A stretch of 49,203 bases of DNA, taken from the NCBI GenBank assembly GCA_942491945.1, contig CALODD010000039.1:1-49203 (forward strand), in the 5' to 3' direction. The DNA comes from JAJDYQ01 sp942491945. Lineage in GTDB: Bacteria; Pseudomonadota; Gammaproteobacteria; JAJDYQ01. Below, one piece after another: positions 1 to 7,940 of the stretch. A program made the translations under genes and the position numbers. The notes below the pieces were generated by a model, which was not told the origin of the DNA, ran no database searches, and saw only the letters and a program-made list of their open reading frames with translations. How positions within the stretch are numbered: the stretch's first letter is position 1; each line of letters opens with the position of its first letter.

Positions 1-255
1 GGCCAGCGACTCGAGATGGCTCGACCTGCCAGGAGAAACGCTCGGCCATGCGCGAAACCAGGGCCTCGCGCACCTCGGTGACAGGGGAACGACGTGGTAG
101 CCGAGGTCGTGTGTCGACGAGGTCCCGGATGGCACGATGGACGGGCGGCGCCACCGGGAAGTCCATGTCGGCGACCCAGGCCGGCAGGACGTCTTCGCCG
201 AAGAGAGCCGCCACTTGACCCCGCTAGAGCGGTGCAGCTCCCGTGGCACTCAGCG
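1..255 (-). pseudogene. PatB/MalY-like C-S lyase (aminotransferase) N-terminal fragment, frameshifted
   Basis: Read on the minus strand from about 240 down to 1, three consecutive reading frames together give the N-terminus of a class I/II PLP aminotransferase of the PatB/MalY type. The pieces are ELHRSSGVKWRL, then FGEDVLPAWVADMDF and VAPPVHRAIRDLVD, then DLGYHVVPLS, then TEVREALVSRMAERF. The LPxWVADMDF segment is the hallmark of this family. The gene runs off the left edge, so the catalytic lysine is not visible. Three frame changes in about 240 bases, with the protein signal intact on both sides of each, look more like insertion/deletion errors in the sequence than like old decay. No start can be fixed. 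Base composition matches the rest of 1-1872 and not the main body of the window. Confidence 0.6.
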
Positions 256-564
256 AATCTGATCGCTCGCCGGATCGCGTTGGCGCCCGTTCCATGTCGG
301 CATCTTCGTTCGTGGGGACAGTTCCTTCCATCGTTTCCGCTGCGAGTCATAGCGGAAGAACATGGAAAGAACATCCTCACGACGAAGACACGGGAAGAGC
401 GTCCCCCTCCGATGCCAAAGGGTTTCGGAGGGCTGCCAGTCGGGTCGGATCCGCGAAGCTCCCTGGAGACCAAGGGGGGATCGCTCGTGGCGCAATCGAT
501 GGCAGCGGGAGCCTGAAGGCTACTCGTGGCCGCCTCGGCCGTCTCGATGATGGCTGCGGCGGGC

Positions 565-1035
565 GCTGCCGAGCTGGAGTGGCTGCGCTTCCCGCTCGGA
601 GCGAGGGTCGCTTCGCGGTGCAGCTTCCCGGAAAGCCCCGAGGAGATCCGCGACACGCGCGTCACGCTGGGGGGCATCGTCCACTGGTCCGAATACCTGG
701 CAAGGCGAGGCGCGACGGAGTTCCGCGTGGAGCACCACGACCTCCCCCTGGCTCGCGAAGTTCCTGCTCTCCGGCGACTCGCTCCTGGAGCGCGCCAAGG
801 ACGGCCTCGTCGAGGATGAGCACGGGCAGGAGCTGAGCGGCGCGGTGGTCTCGCTGCAGGGGTATCCGGCGCGCGAGGTTCTGTTCCAGGTGCCGGTCGA
901 GCCTGACCTCGCCGGCCACGCGCTCCTCGTCCTGGTGGGAGGCCGCCTGTACGTCGTGGTGGCGCTGGGTCCGCAGGCGGAGCGCGATGCCTCCGCGCGC
1001 GAACGCTTCTTCCAGTTCCGTCGAGGTCTGGGCGC
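565..1035 (+). pseudogene. Hypothetical protein, broken into several frames
   Basis: A plus-strand protein can be followed through all three frames. It runs WLRFP (frame 1), SEGRFAVQLPGKP (frame 3), EEIRDTRVTLGGIVHW to EFRVEHHDLP (frame 1), then WLAKFLLSGDSLLERAKDG and VVSLQGYPAREVLFQVP to GGRLYVVVALGP (frame 2). The pattern of a beta-rich N-terminal half, then a 'G.PxREV' stretch and 'GxRLYxVxxxGP' near the end, resembles an uncharacterised family common in high-GC environmental bacteria. I cannot name it. The C-terminus is unclear and lies close to the convergent gene ending at 1041. The start is not determinable. At least three frame changes are needed, as in the neighbouring aminotransferase fragment. 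Confidence 0.45.
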
Positions 1036-1040
1036 TCTTG

Positions 1041-1424
1041 TCAGACTCGGGCAGCGCCGAGCCACTCCCTCGCCTCGCCCATCTCCCGGAACACGTGGAA
1101 TGTGGCCTGCGAGTCGGTGCGGAACGCCTGCTACATGCGTGCGATGCCGTAGGCGACGTCGCTCGACGCCACGAAGGCGATCTTTGCCCCCTCGGGCGCC
1201 CGCTCGGCGTCCCGAAAGGTCGCGGCGACGCGGCGCAGCGAAGCGGTCGACGCCTCCGGCACCTGGACCGCGCGCCCGTCGATCAGCTCGTGATAGCCCC
1301 GCGGAATCTCGGAATCCGTGGTCGCCGCCTTCGCGTATTCGAGAAGGTCCTCGTCGGTGACGACCCCGCGCATCTCGACGAAGAGCACGTTCAGCGAGGC
1401 GTCGAAGCGGTATGTGATCGGCAT
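1041..1424 (-). pseudogene. STAS/SpoIIAA-like small protein with an internal TAG stop
   Basis: Starting at the ATG at 1422-1424 (MPITYRFDASLNVLFVEMRG) the frame encodes a compact alpha/beta protein that looks like the SpoIIAA/STAS-like fold found in many hypothetical proteins. It meets a TAG at 1131-1133 after YGIARM. The same frame continues with QAFRTDSQATFHVFREMGEA and ends at TGA 1041-1043. This continuation reads as a natural C-terminus ending in an aromatic/acidic helix, so the TAG is probably one wrong base (a TAC or TAT would give tyrosine) or a recent nonsense mutation. Function unknown. It is followed on the plus-strand side by the convergent broken hypothetical gene. Confidence 0.5.
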
Positions 1425-1498
1425 CGAGAAGCCCGCACTCCTCGAACGGCACCGGGCCATGGTAGTCGCTGGCGCCCGCATGCGCCGGGAGTCGCCCC

Positions 1499-1771
1499 TC
1501 AGATGCCCAGCCGGCTCAGCACGTCGGCGAACCTGCCCACCAGCTCGGTCAGAGTGGGGTGTGACTTCTCGAAGTGGCTCGTGGTCTCCCGCAGCCGGTC
1601 GATCAGGGACTCGCCCGCCTCGGCTGTCTCGGGCTCGGAGCGCTCGAGGACGGCCTCGATGTCGTGCAACACATCGGTCAGCAGCCCGCGCGCCGCGGCG
1701 TCTACCGTCTTGCTGCGGGCCAGCTCCTCGTGGAGCCGTTCGAGATCCTCGCGGAGTCGGTCCTTCTCCAT
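1499..1771 (-). CDS. DUF4404 family small protein
   Basis: An intact 90-residue protein beginning MEKDRLREDLERLHEELARS and ending FADVLSRLGI. An N-terminal amphipathic heptad-like helix, a middle segment with a run of Glu and Leu, and the C-terminal 'HFEKSHPTLTELVGRFADVLSRLGI'-type end (residues about 66-90) are characteristic of DUF4404. The family's function is not known; proteins are small, acidic and helical. It is the only gene in the high-GC segment that reads without interruption. The start ATG at 1769-1771 is preceded by GGGAGAGGCAG, a plausible ribosome site. Confidence 0.7.
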   Translation of the reverse strand: MEKDRLREDLERLHEELARSKTVDAAARGLLTDVLHDIEAVLERSEPETAEAGESLIDRLRETTSHFEKSHPTLTELVGRFADVLSRLGI

Positions 1772-1872
1772 CTGCCTCTCCCGCTCCCCCGTCTTGGTAG
1801 GCTAGCCCGCAGCGGGCTCGGCCGCGGCTTTCCGCGCTCGGCGAGCAGCACGCGCACCCCCTCGCCCATCAC
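1772..1872 (-). other. High-GC stub of an unidentified gene adjoining the join
   Basis: Upstream of the DUF4404 gene the minus strand has one frame ending in Ala/Arg-rich ARAARRARKAAAEPAAG at a TAG (1802-1804), which could be the C-terminus of another high-GC gene cut by the junction near 1872. Only about 20 codons remain and nothing can be recognised. Confidence 0.25.
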
Positions 1873-1880
1873 TTCTGCAG
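1866..1880. other. Composition and homology breakpoint (probable chimeric join)
   Basis: On the minus strand the purM reading frame follows the family closely up to GGETAE (codon for E at 1873-1875). The family then continues with an M-P-G segment, but here the sequence turns into Arg/Pro/Gly-rich text with no PurM similarity, and base composition jumps to strongly GC-rich. No insertion-sequence end, tRNA or integrase is present at the switch. The simplest reading is an assembly or library chimera. A real insertion or rearrangement is the alternative. Confidence 0.75.
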
Positions 1881-2310
1881 TTTCGCCACCGAGCAGGGCG
1901 CAGCCAGATTCGGCGCAGCCATCGGAGATGCCTTTGATCACATCGGTTGCCTGATCCTGAGACAGCTTGCCGGTTGCAAAGTAATCCAGAAAGAAAAGAG
2001 GTTCCGCGCCCTGAACAATCACATCGTTGACACACATGGCGACCAGATCGATACCGATGGTGTCGTGCTTGTCCATTTCAAAGGCCAGTTTGAGTTTGGT
2101 ACCTACGCCATCTGTACCAGATACCAGCACCGGATCGGGGTATTGTGCGGTATCTATGCCGAACAGGCCTCCAAAGCCGCCAACATCGGTGAGAACACCG
2201 GGACGCATGGTGGCGCGGGCAAGAGGTTTTATGCGATCAATCAGCGCATTACCGGCATCGATATCGACGCCCGCATCGCGGTAGCTTAGGGAAGGTTTGG
2301 TAGCGGTCAT
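1873..2310 (-). CDS. purM: Phosphoribosylformylglycinamidine cyclo-ligase (AIR synthetase), N-terminal part only
   Basis: PurM makes aminoimidazole ribotide from FGAM and ATP, the fifth step of purine synthesis, in the cytosol. The first 146 residues are a very good match to the family: SLSYRDAGVDIDAGNALIDR at the start, VLVSGTDGVGTKLKLAF (about 61-77), HDTIGIDLVAMCVNDVIVQG (82-101), AEPLFFLDYFATGKL, and the ATP-site GGETAE (141-146). About 200 residues of a normal 345-residue PurM are missing because the homology stops at the join near 1872. The start ATG (2308-2310) lies divergent from the DUF2066 gene, the usual gammaproteobacterial arrangement. Probably intact in the real genome. Confidence 0.93.
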
Positions 2311-2416
2311 GGTGGAATAGCGTTTAGTCAGGAAAACATCAAAAAGGTATTGTACGATAAGCGGCTTGTGGCAGGAATGCCAAACTCCATTAACACTCCA
2401 ATATCAGGATGTAATT

Positions 2417-3463
2417 TTGCAATACCGTACTTTTAACAAGCTTTTTTCTGTCTTTGCATGTGTGTTGCTCTCTTGTCTGGCGTTTTCCGCGCATTCGGCA
2501 CGTGTCGACAACCTCTATGAAGCGATGGTGCCTGTCGAGAGTCAGGATAGTCGCCTGCGTGCAGATGCATTGCGCGGTGTACTGCGTGCCGTTGCTGTGA
2601 AAGTCAGCGGACAGAGCGTATTGCCGGCTTATTTTTCAAATTCATCGGTATCTGTACAGCATCTGGTTGAGCAGTTTGGTTATGAGTCCATTGAACGTCG
2701 AGATGGGCAGCGGCAGTTACAGTTCTGGGCGAGACTAAGTTCTACTGGGGTTCGACAGATATTGCGTGATCAGGGTTTGCCAATCTGGCCAGAAGAACGG
2801 CCAACAACCCTGATCTGGTTGGCGTTACAAGATGCCAATGGTCAACAGGTTATTGCAGAGGGTAGCGATCATTCTGTTATGACGGCGATAAAAGCACTTT
2901 CTGATCAGCGCGGTTTACCAGTCGTATTGCCATTAATGGATCTGGCTGAGAGTGCTACAGTCGATTTTACGCGCATTGCAATGATGTCCCCTGAACATCT
3001 GGCCGAGGCATCGGAGAAATACGCCAGCCAGTACACATTAATCGGACATGTGCAGCAGGAATCAGACAAGCTTTGGCGAGGCCGCTGGCTAGTCGCAGGC
3101 TCCAACGAACCCGAGACAACGCCAGTCGGGGCTCTGGAAGACGTGGTGGCGGCAGCGATTAACCCTTTGGCAACACAGGTCGCGCAGCAGTTTGCGAGTT
3201 TTTCTCGGAGTGATAGCCCACAGTATATTGAGGTCACGGTGGATGATATTCGTAGCGCCGATGATTATGCGCGTAGCCTGACTTATCTGGAGTCACTGTC
3301 GCTGGTGAGTAAGGCCGATGTGGTGCGTCTGGATAATAAAGGCACACATTTTCGCTTACATACACGGGCTGATATAGCCGCTGTGCTTGGGGTGATTAAA
3401 ATTGATCGAGTGCTTTATCCAAGGGATGCGATTGACGAACTTATTTATGGCTTGAACCCCTGA
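2417..3463 (+). CDS. DUF2066 exported protein
   Basis: A 348-residue exported protein of the DUF2066 family, which in gammaproteobacteria commonly sits between purM and hda. No biochemical role is established. I chose the TTG at 2417, with AGGA about seven bases upstream. It gives MQYRTFNKLF followed by a hydrophobic stretch and a signal-peptidase site near AFSAHSA. A longer TTG start at 2366 is open but would bury the signal peptide. Typical features are the RADALRGVLRAVAVKVSGQ segment, WARLSSTGVRQILRDQGLPIW (about residues 105-125), and the C-terminal half with YLESLSLVSKADVVRLD. The stop codon TGA (3461-3463) overlaps the first bases of the palindromic repeat. Confidence 0.85.
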   Translation: MQYRTFNKLFSVFACVLLSCLAFSAHSARVDNLYEAMVPVESQDSRLRADALRGVLRAVAVKVSGQSVLPAYFSNSSVSVQHLVEQFGYESIERRDGQRQLQFWARLSSTGVRQILRDQGLPIWPEERPTTLIWLALQDANGQQVIAEGSDHSVMTAIKALSDQRGLPVVLPLMDLAESATVDFTRIAMMSPEHLAEASEKYASQYTLIGHVQQESDKLWRGRWLVAGSNEPETTPVGALEDVVAAAINPLATQVAQQFASFSRSDSPQYIEVTVDDIRSADDYARSLTYLESLSLVSKADVVRLDNKGTHFRLHTRADIAAVLGVIKIDRVLYPRDAIDELIYGLNP

Positions 3464-3596
3464 AAATTCTACTCATGTGGCACGATACGGCGTTAAAAAT
3501 AATCTCCCATGTATATACGTTGGGCTCATTTGCTAGTAGCAAACTGCGCTCTTTCGATTATTTTTGCCTTGTCTCGCACTCACATGAGCGAATTTC
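3462..3596. repeat. Palindromic dispersed repeat, copy 1
   Basis: About 135 bases between DUF2066 and hda with mirrored ends: GAAAATTCTACTCATGTGG at the left and CACATGAGCGAATTTC at the right. CTCATGTG (left) pairs perfectly with CACATGAG (right). Further in, AAAAATAATC (from about 3495) pairs perfectly with GATTATTTTT (from about 3556). The loop is about 50 bases. A second, shorter copy lies at 27866-27988 in the same orientation, also directly after a stop codon. Size and symmetry are like ERIC or MITE elements, but I do not recognise the sequence as any named family. Confidence 0.85.
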
Positions 3597-3617
3597 ACTT
3601 TTACATTAACTGAATCA

Positions 3618-4295
3618 ATGGTCACTCAATTGCCGCTGGACTTTCGCCTGCGCGATGAGGCGATATTAGACCGTTTCATTGCAGGCTCTAATCAGGAGCT
3701 GCTGGCTGAAATACAATCCATTCAAGATAATAATCAAAAGAGCCTGTTTGTCGTCGGTGCTGTCGCCACGGGAAAAACCCATCTGTTACAGGCATCTAGC
3801 CGCCTGTTACCGACTAGTATTTATTTGCCTTTGAAAGAAATCGATAAATATTCACCCGATATGTTTGAAGGTTTTGCCGAAGCACAACTTATCTGTCTGG
3901 ACGATATCGATTGCCTGGCAGGCAATGCAGAGATGGAGCTGGCGCTTTTTAGTTTCATTAATCAGCTGAAAGAGCAGGGTGCCTCGTTTATTTTCAGCGC
4001 ATCACAGAAAGCTGATCAATGTGGCTTTGGGCTGAAAGATCTGGTTTCTCGCTTGAACGCCTGTATTCCGTATACGATTCATGAGCTAGACGATGAATCG
4101 AAACGTCTGCATCTATTTCAGGATGCCGAGGCACGTGGTCTGGTGTTTACTCGAGAAGTGGTTGACTGGATTCTAGTGCATAAACCGCGTGATATGCGGA
4201 GTCTGGCCGAGCTGATGAATCTGCTTGATCGGGAGTCGCTGGCTGCGCAACGGCGTATTACTATTCCCTTCCTCAGAGCTACCATTAAGGGATAG
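3618..4295 (+). CDS. hda: DnaA regulatory inactivator Hda
   Basis: Hda works with the DNA-loaded sliding clamp to stimulate ATP hydrolysis by DnaA and so prevents re-initiation. The 225-residue AAA+ protein begins MVTQLPLDFRLRDEA; the QLPLDF segment is the clamp-binding motif. A Walker A-type loop GAVATGKTHLL occurs at about residues 47-57, Walker B LICLDDID at about 92-99, a sensor-type FSASQKADQCGFGLKDLVSR segment at about 130-149, and the C-terminal lid helices end at RATIKG. Length matches the family, which lacks DnaA's DNA-binding domain. The upstream 150 bases are filled by the palindromic repeat. No promoter is obvious. Confidence 0.9.
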   Translation: MVTQLPLDFRLRDEAILDRFIAGSNQELLAEIQSIQDNNQKSLFVVGAVATGKTHLLQASSRLLPTSIYLPLKEIDKYSPDMFEGFAEAQLICLDDIDCLAGNAEMELALFSFINQLKEQGASFIFSASQKADQCGFGLKDLVSRLNACIPYTIHELDDESKRLHLFQDAEARGLVFTREVVDWILVHKPRDMRSLAELMNLLDRESLAAQRRITIPFLRATIKG

Positions 4296-4468
4296 CAGTT
4301 TACCCCAATCTCTGTGTTGATTCGTATTCTTAACATAAGTTAGGATGCATTCTGAAAACACATAAACACATATAAGAGTCTTTCAGGTCGGATTGATAGC
4401 GATATCATGCGGCTAAACCATAATTAAGAAAGACCAGGAAGGGACAATGGCCGAGCACAGAGGTAAAT

Positions 4469-5449
4469 ATGTACAACAGAAATACGACTTTTACGAAAGC
4501 CGTGTCGCTGATGTTGTTGGGTGGAGCTGTTGCACTCACGTCTCTTAGCGCGCACGCACGCCCACAGAAAACTTTAGCGTATCCAACAGGTGACCTAACC
4601 GCAGAACAGATTGTCGATCAGGTCTATTATCTGAATCATTTTTATGGCTTTGATAATCTAAGTATCCATAAGCTAGGTGGGGCATCGGTAACATCTATCG
4701 TGAATCGGTCTGAGGATAATCGTCCAAGTACCATGACCGTCGAACGGCATATCAATAATGACTACATTGACGGCAAAACACGTGCACGTGATATCGCATT
4801 TTTTCGTTCAGGCAAACTGGCCGCGACTGGTTTTCTAATTACAGACTATGAAGATGAAAGCAAGACGCAGTCTTATATGATCTATTTGCCAGCACTAAGA
4901 AAGATTCGTCGCTTTGCACAGCCTGCGCATGATGATGCCTGGGGGGGAACAGTGTTTACCTTCGGTGATGTGACTTTGCGTAAGCCTAAACATGAAACAC
5001 ATGAGCTACTCGGTAAAGAACAGCATCAACATTGTTCGGGGTATATGCAGATTCCGGCGTCGCAGTTAAACCGCTACACTCGTGATTTACCTAAATCAGA
5101 GCCTTGTGACCATAAAGGCAAAGAAGTCTATAAGGTGAAGAGTGTAACTAAGTTTGAAAACTGGTGGTATGACCATCGTATTAGCTATGTCGATACCAAA
5201 TCTTTTGGTGATTACCGGACCGAGTATTTCAAGAATGGAGAGATGATTAAAACTATTGATCGTGACTGGGGTAGTTTGTCAGCCGAGTTTGAAGACCCCA
5301 GAGCTGTGTTCTGGAAGTCGTGGTATGGCAAGGATTTAAGAACCGGGAAAGAAACCTGGGCTTATATTCCACGTGATGTAGTTAAGATTAATACCAACAA
5401 GAAACGCAGTTACTGGTCACCAAGTACATTGACCAAGCTAAAGCGCTAA
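4469..5449 (+). CDS. Exported LolA-like 'outer membrane lipoprotein-sorting' family protein
   Basis: A 326-residue protein with a clear signal peptide (MYNRNTTFTKAVSLMLLGGA, cleavage after SAHA near residue 30) and an AGAGG ribosome site before ATG 4469. The mature part has the pattern of the LolA-like beta-barrel family annotated as outer-membrane lipoprotein-sorting protein: RSEDNRPSTMTVERHI, MIYLPALRKIRRFAQPAHDDAW (about 136-157), GTVFTFGDVTL, and a C-terminal RDWGSLSAEFEDPRAVFW block. These proteins probably bind lipidic or hydrophobic ligands in the periplasm, but the substrate is unknown. A single HCSGY motif contains one of the two mature cysteines, the other being in EPCDHKG. A strong terminator follows at 5491-5516. 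The sulfur-type sensor kinase starts just beyond. Confidence 0.7.
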   Translation: MYNRNTTFTKAVSLMLLGGAVALTSLSAHARPQKTLAYPTGDLTAEQIVDQVYYLNHFYGFDNLSIHKLGGASVTSIVNRSEDNRPSTMTVERHINNDYIDGKTRARDIAFFRSGKLAATGFLITDYEDESKTQSYMIYLPALRKIRRFAQPAHDDAWGGTVFTFGDVTLRKPKHETHELLGKEQHQHCSGYMQIPASQLNRYTRDLPKSEPCDHKGKEVYKVKSVTKFENWWYDHRISYVDTKSFGDYRTEYFKNGEMIKTIDRDWGSLSAEFEDPRAVFWKSWYGKDLRTGKETWAYIPRDVVKINTNKKRSYWSPSTLTKLKR

Positions 5450-5490
5450 TCCTTCAGGTACTTTGAAAGTTTAGTGTGTGGTTTAATTAA

Positions 5491-5516
5491 GGCTCGACAA
5501 TAGTCGGGCCTTTTTT
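5491..5516 (+). terminator. Intrinsic terminator after the LolA-like gene
   Basis: GGCTCGAC pairs with GTCGGGCC (one T-G pair) around an AATA loop, followed by six T (5511-5516). The T run is immediately followed by the ATG at 5517, the most upstream possible start of the next gene. Confidence 0.85.
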
Positions 5517-7940
5517 ATGCGTATCCGAGTTCAACGTGCAGGTGTAGGGTTAACTACAGTGATGTGGTTAACGTTATGTTGTGCGTTATGGGGCTCTTGG
5601 AGCGAAGTAAAAGCGCAATCTATCAGAACACAGGATACTGAGATACTTATTGGTGTATTAGCCTTTCGAGGTGGCGCTCACGCCCTACGTAAATGGCAAC
5701 GAACAGCAGATTATCTAACTTCAGCTGTTGGTGATTATGAATTCCAGATTGTGCCGCTAGGTCTGGATCAGATGGCATCAGCCATACAGTCGCAAGCCAT
5801 AGATTTCGCACTTACAAATCCGGGGCATTATGTGAACCTCGAAAGCCGTCTGGGTGCCACGCGCATTGCGACACTAAAAAATTATTTACGTGGCCAGAGT
5901 TATACACGCTATGGCGCAGCAATCATTTCCAGGCAATCAGATCAGACTATTCATGATCTGGCTGATCTTAAGGGAAAATCATTTATGGCAATATCAGCTA
6001 ATGCCTTCGGTGGTTATCAGATGGCATGGCGGGAATTGCATCGTCTGGGTTTGGGGCCTGATGATTTTTCAGAGCTACGTTTTAGCGGATTTCCTCAGGA
6101 TGAAGTAGTTTATGCCGTGTTACGTGGCGATATCGATGCCGGTACGGTACGCGCAGAGACATTGAGCCGTATGGGCCAGGAAGGCAAGGTTGACCTTTCT
6201 AAAATTCGGATACTGAATCAGCAGCAGGCCGAGCGATATCCATTCCCTCATTCAACACCATTGTACCCAGAATGGGCATTTGCCAAGTTACGACATACTT
6301 CAGATGCGATTTCTCAACAGGTTGCAATTGCTTTACTTGAATATAAAGCCGAGGTTGGTGGTAGTCACTACGGCTGGACAATTCCTCTGGACTACAGCCC
6401 TGTGCATGAAGTTTTCCAGACATTGAAAATAGGGCCCTATCAATCACTGGGTGAAATACGATTGCGCGATGTGTTGTATGAGTATGCAGTCTGGATTGTT
6501 TTGATCGCTATCATCATATTGTCATTGCTGGGTTTAAATTGTTATGTCGCTCGAATAAATCAAAGGCTTGCTGTCTCCGAACGTAAACTCCGAGATGAAG
6601 TGCAGGAGCGTACGCTTGCACAGCAGGAGCTGGCTGAGCATAAACGTCAACTTGAAGAACGAGTTGACGAGCGAACGCAGGAATTACAGCAGGACATTGA
6701 GATACGTGAACAGGTTGAGAAGATGCTACGTAAGAGTGAAGGTATCTTGAGGTCGCTGTATGAAATCACGCATGATGACCAGCTGAGTTTCAGTGGAAAA
6801 GTTGAACAGCTATTGGCTGCAGCATGCGCTTATTTCGAACTAAATCAGGCTCGAATTACCCAGTTCAATGGTGAACGTGGTCATCTCTATATTAGTTATG
6901 ATGTTACTAGCAATCGCTATCAGCATGATATGGATTTAGGTCGGCAACAGAGTATGTGCGAAATGACGGCTCGGCAGGAGTCGACCATCATCATGAATTC
7001 ACCAGCAGAGTTGCCGAAAGAAGAACGAGCGATTTATCTTGATAATCAAACCGAATGCTATATCGGAACACCGATTTATATTGGTCGAGAAATCTATGGC
7101 ACGCTGTGTTTCTACTCCGATCACTTTCGTTCGTCTGACTTTAATCAGGTAGATCAAGATATTGTGCATTTAATGGCGCAATGGATCGGTAATGAAATGT
7201 ATCGTTTGCAAACTGAAAGCCAGGCTAGTCAACATAAGACGGAGCTTGAGCATGCAACACGCATCGGCACGCTAGGTGAAATGGCAACGGGTTTAGCGCA
7301 CGAGGTTAATCAGCCGCTGACAGCGATTTCAAATTATCTACAAGGATATTTAAGACGCCATTCAGCCACAAAGAGTGATGACCTCACCGCAATAGAACAT
7401 GCTATAGATGAAGCACGGCGAGCAGCCGCAATTATCAAACAGATGCGTGAATTCGTTAGTGGGCGGGAGCAGGATCGTGAGCAAGTACAGATAAATGACT
7501 GTATTGATTATGCGGTCGATATGGTTGGGCATGCCTTCCCTGAAGATGGCGTGGCCTATGAGCTAAGCCTGGATAAACAACTGCCGATTATTGAGGCCGA
7601 TAGAATTCAGCTCGAGCAAGTGGTAATTAATATTTTGATGAATAGCCATGATGCGGTTCGTTCTGCGAAGAATAAGGGAGAAATCCATATTACGACTCAA
7701 TACACTGATGGTAATGTCAGACTAACTGTTTGTGATAATGGCATCGGTGTACCAGAAGATCAGCTAGATGAAATTTTTCATCCCTTTGAAACAAATAAGC
7801 AGGCAGGGCTAGGTTTGGGTTTGTCCATTAGTCGTTCTATTATCGAGTCGCATCAGGGAAAGATGACTGCTAGTCTGAATGATATGCGTGGGATATGTAT
7901 TGAGATAACAGTACCAGTGAGTCGAGAAGATGATGAGTGA
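5517..7940 (+). CDS. TtrS-like hybrid: periplasmic binding domain fused to GAF-histidine kinase
   Basis: An 807-residue membrane sensor. Residues 1-34 look like a signal peptide or first membrane segment. Residues 40-310 form a PhnD/NMT1-type substrate-binding domain (IGVLAFRGGAHALRKWQ at the start, FALTNPGHYV at 97-106, LADLKGKSFMAIS at 148-160). One membrane helix spans 323-343. A coiled coil covers 344-410 and a GAF-like domain about 412-565. The phosphoacceptor helix is GLAHEVNQPLTAI with His595. The ATPase domain follows with NSHDAV (N box) and CDNGIGVP and GLGLGLSIS (G boxes). This layout is that of TtrS, the tetrathionate sensor, though TtrS itself lacks an obvious GAF domain. The ligand is unknown. 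ATG 5517 abuts a terminator and has no ribosome site; ATG 5562 (MWLTLCCALWG) is a realistic alternative. The stop overlaps the regulator gene. Confidence 0.8.
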   Translation: MRIRVQRAGVGLTTVMWLTLCCALWGSWSEVKAQSIRTQDTEILIGVLAFRGGAHALRKWQRTADYLTSAVGDYEFQIVPLGLDQMASAIQSQAIDFALTNPGHYVNLESRLGATRIATLKNYLRGQSYTRYGAAIISRQSDQTIHDLADLKGKSFMAISANAFGGYQMAWRELHRLGLGPDDFSELRFSGFPQDEVVYAVLRGDIDAGTVRAETLSRMGQEGKVDLSKIRILNQQQAERYPFPHSTPLYPEWAFAKLRHTSDAISQQVAIALLEYKAEVGGSHYGWTIPLDYSPVHEVFQTLKIGPYQSLGEIRLRDVLYEYAVWIVLIAIIILSLLGLNCYVARINQRLAVSERKLRDEVQERTLAQQELAEHKRQLEERVDERTQELQQDIEIREQVEKMLRKSEGILRSLYEITHDDQLSFSGKVEQLLAAACAYFELNQARITQFNGERGHLYISYDVTSNRYQHDMDLGRQQSMCEMTARQESTIIMNSPAELPKEERAIYLDNQTECYIGTPIYIGREIYGTLCFYSDHFRSSDFNQVDQDIVHLMAQWIGNEMYRLQTESQASQHKTELEHATRIGTLGEMATGLAHEVNQPLTAISNYLQGYLRRHSATKSDDLTAIEHAIDEARRAAAIIKQMREFVSGREQDREQVQINDCIDYAVDMVGHAFPEDGVAYELSLDKQLPIIEADRIQLEQVVINILMNSHDAVRSAKNKGEIHITTQYTDGNVRLTVCDNGIGVPEDQLDEIFHPFETNKQAGLGLGLSISRSIIESHQGKMTASLNDMRGICIEITVPVSREDDE

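Noticed and set aside
94..836. Overlapping plus-strand frames in the high-GC segment
   Set aside because: High GC removes stop codons by chance. The Arg/Pro-rich text shows no family features, while the minus strand at 1-255 spells a recognisable aminotransferase.
3462..3596. Palindromic repeat considered as an ERIC or Correia element
   Set aside because: Size and symmetry fit, but the terminal and core sequences do not match what I know of either family, so it was left unnamed.
4378..4434. GTCTTTC ... GAAAGAC inverted repeat upstream of the LolA-like gene
   Set aside because: Arms of seven bases are separated by 43 bases, with no extension or second copy; at chance level for an AT-rich gap.
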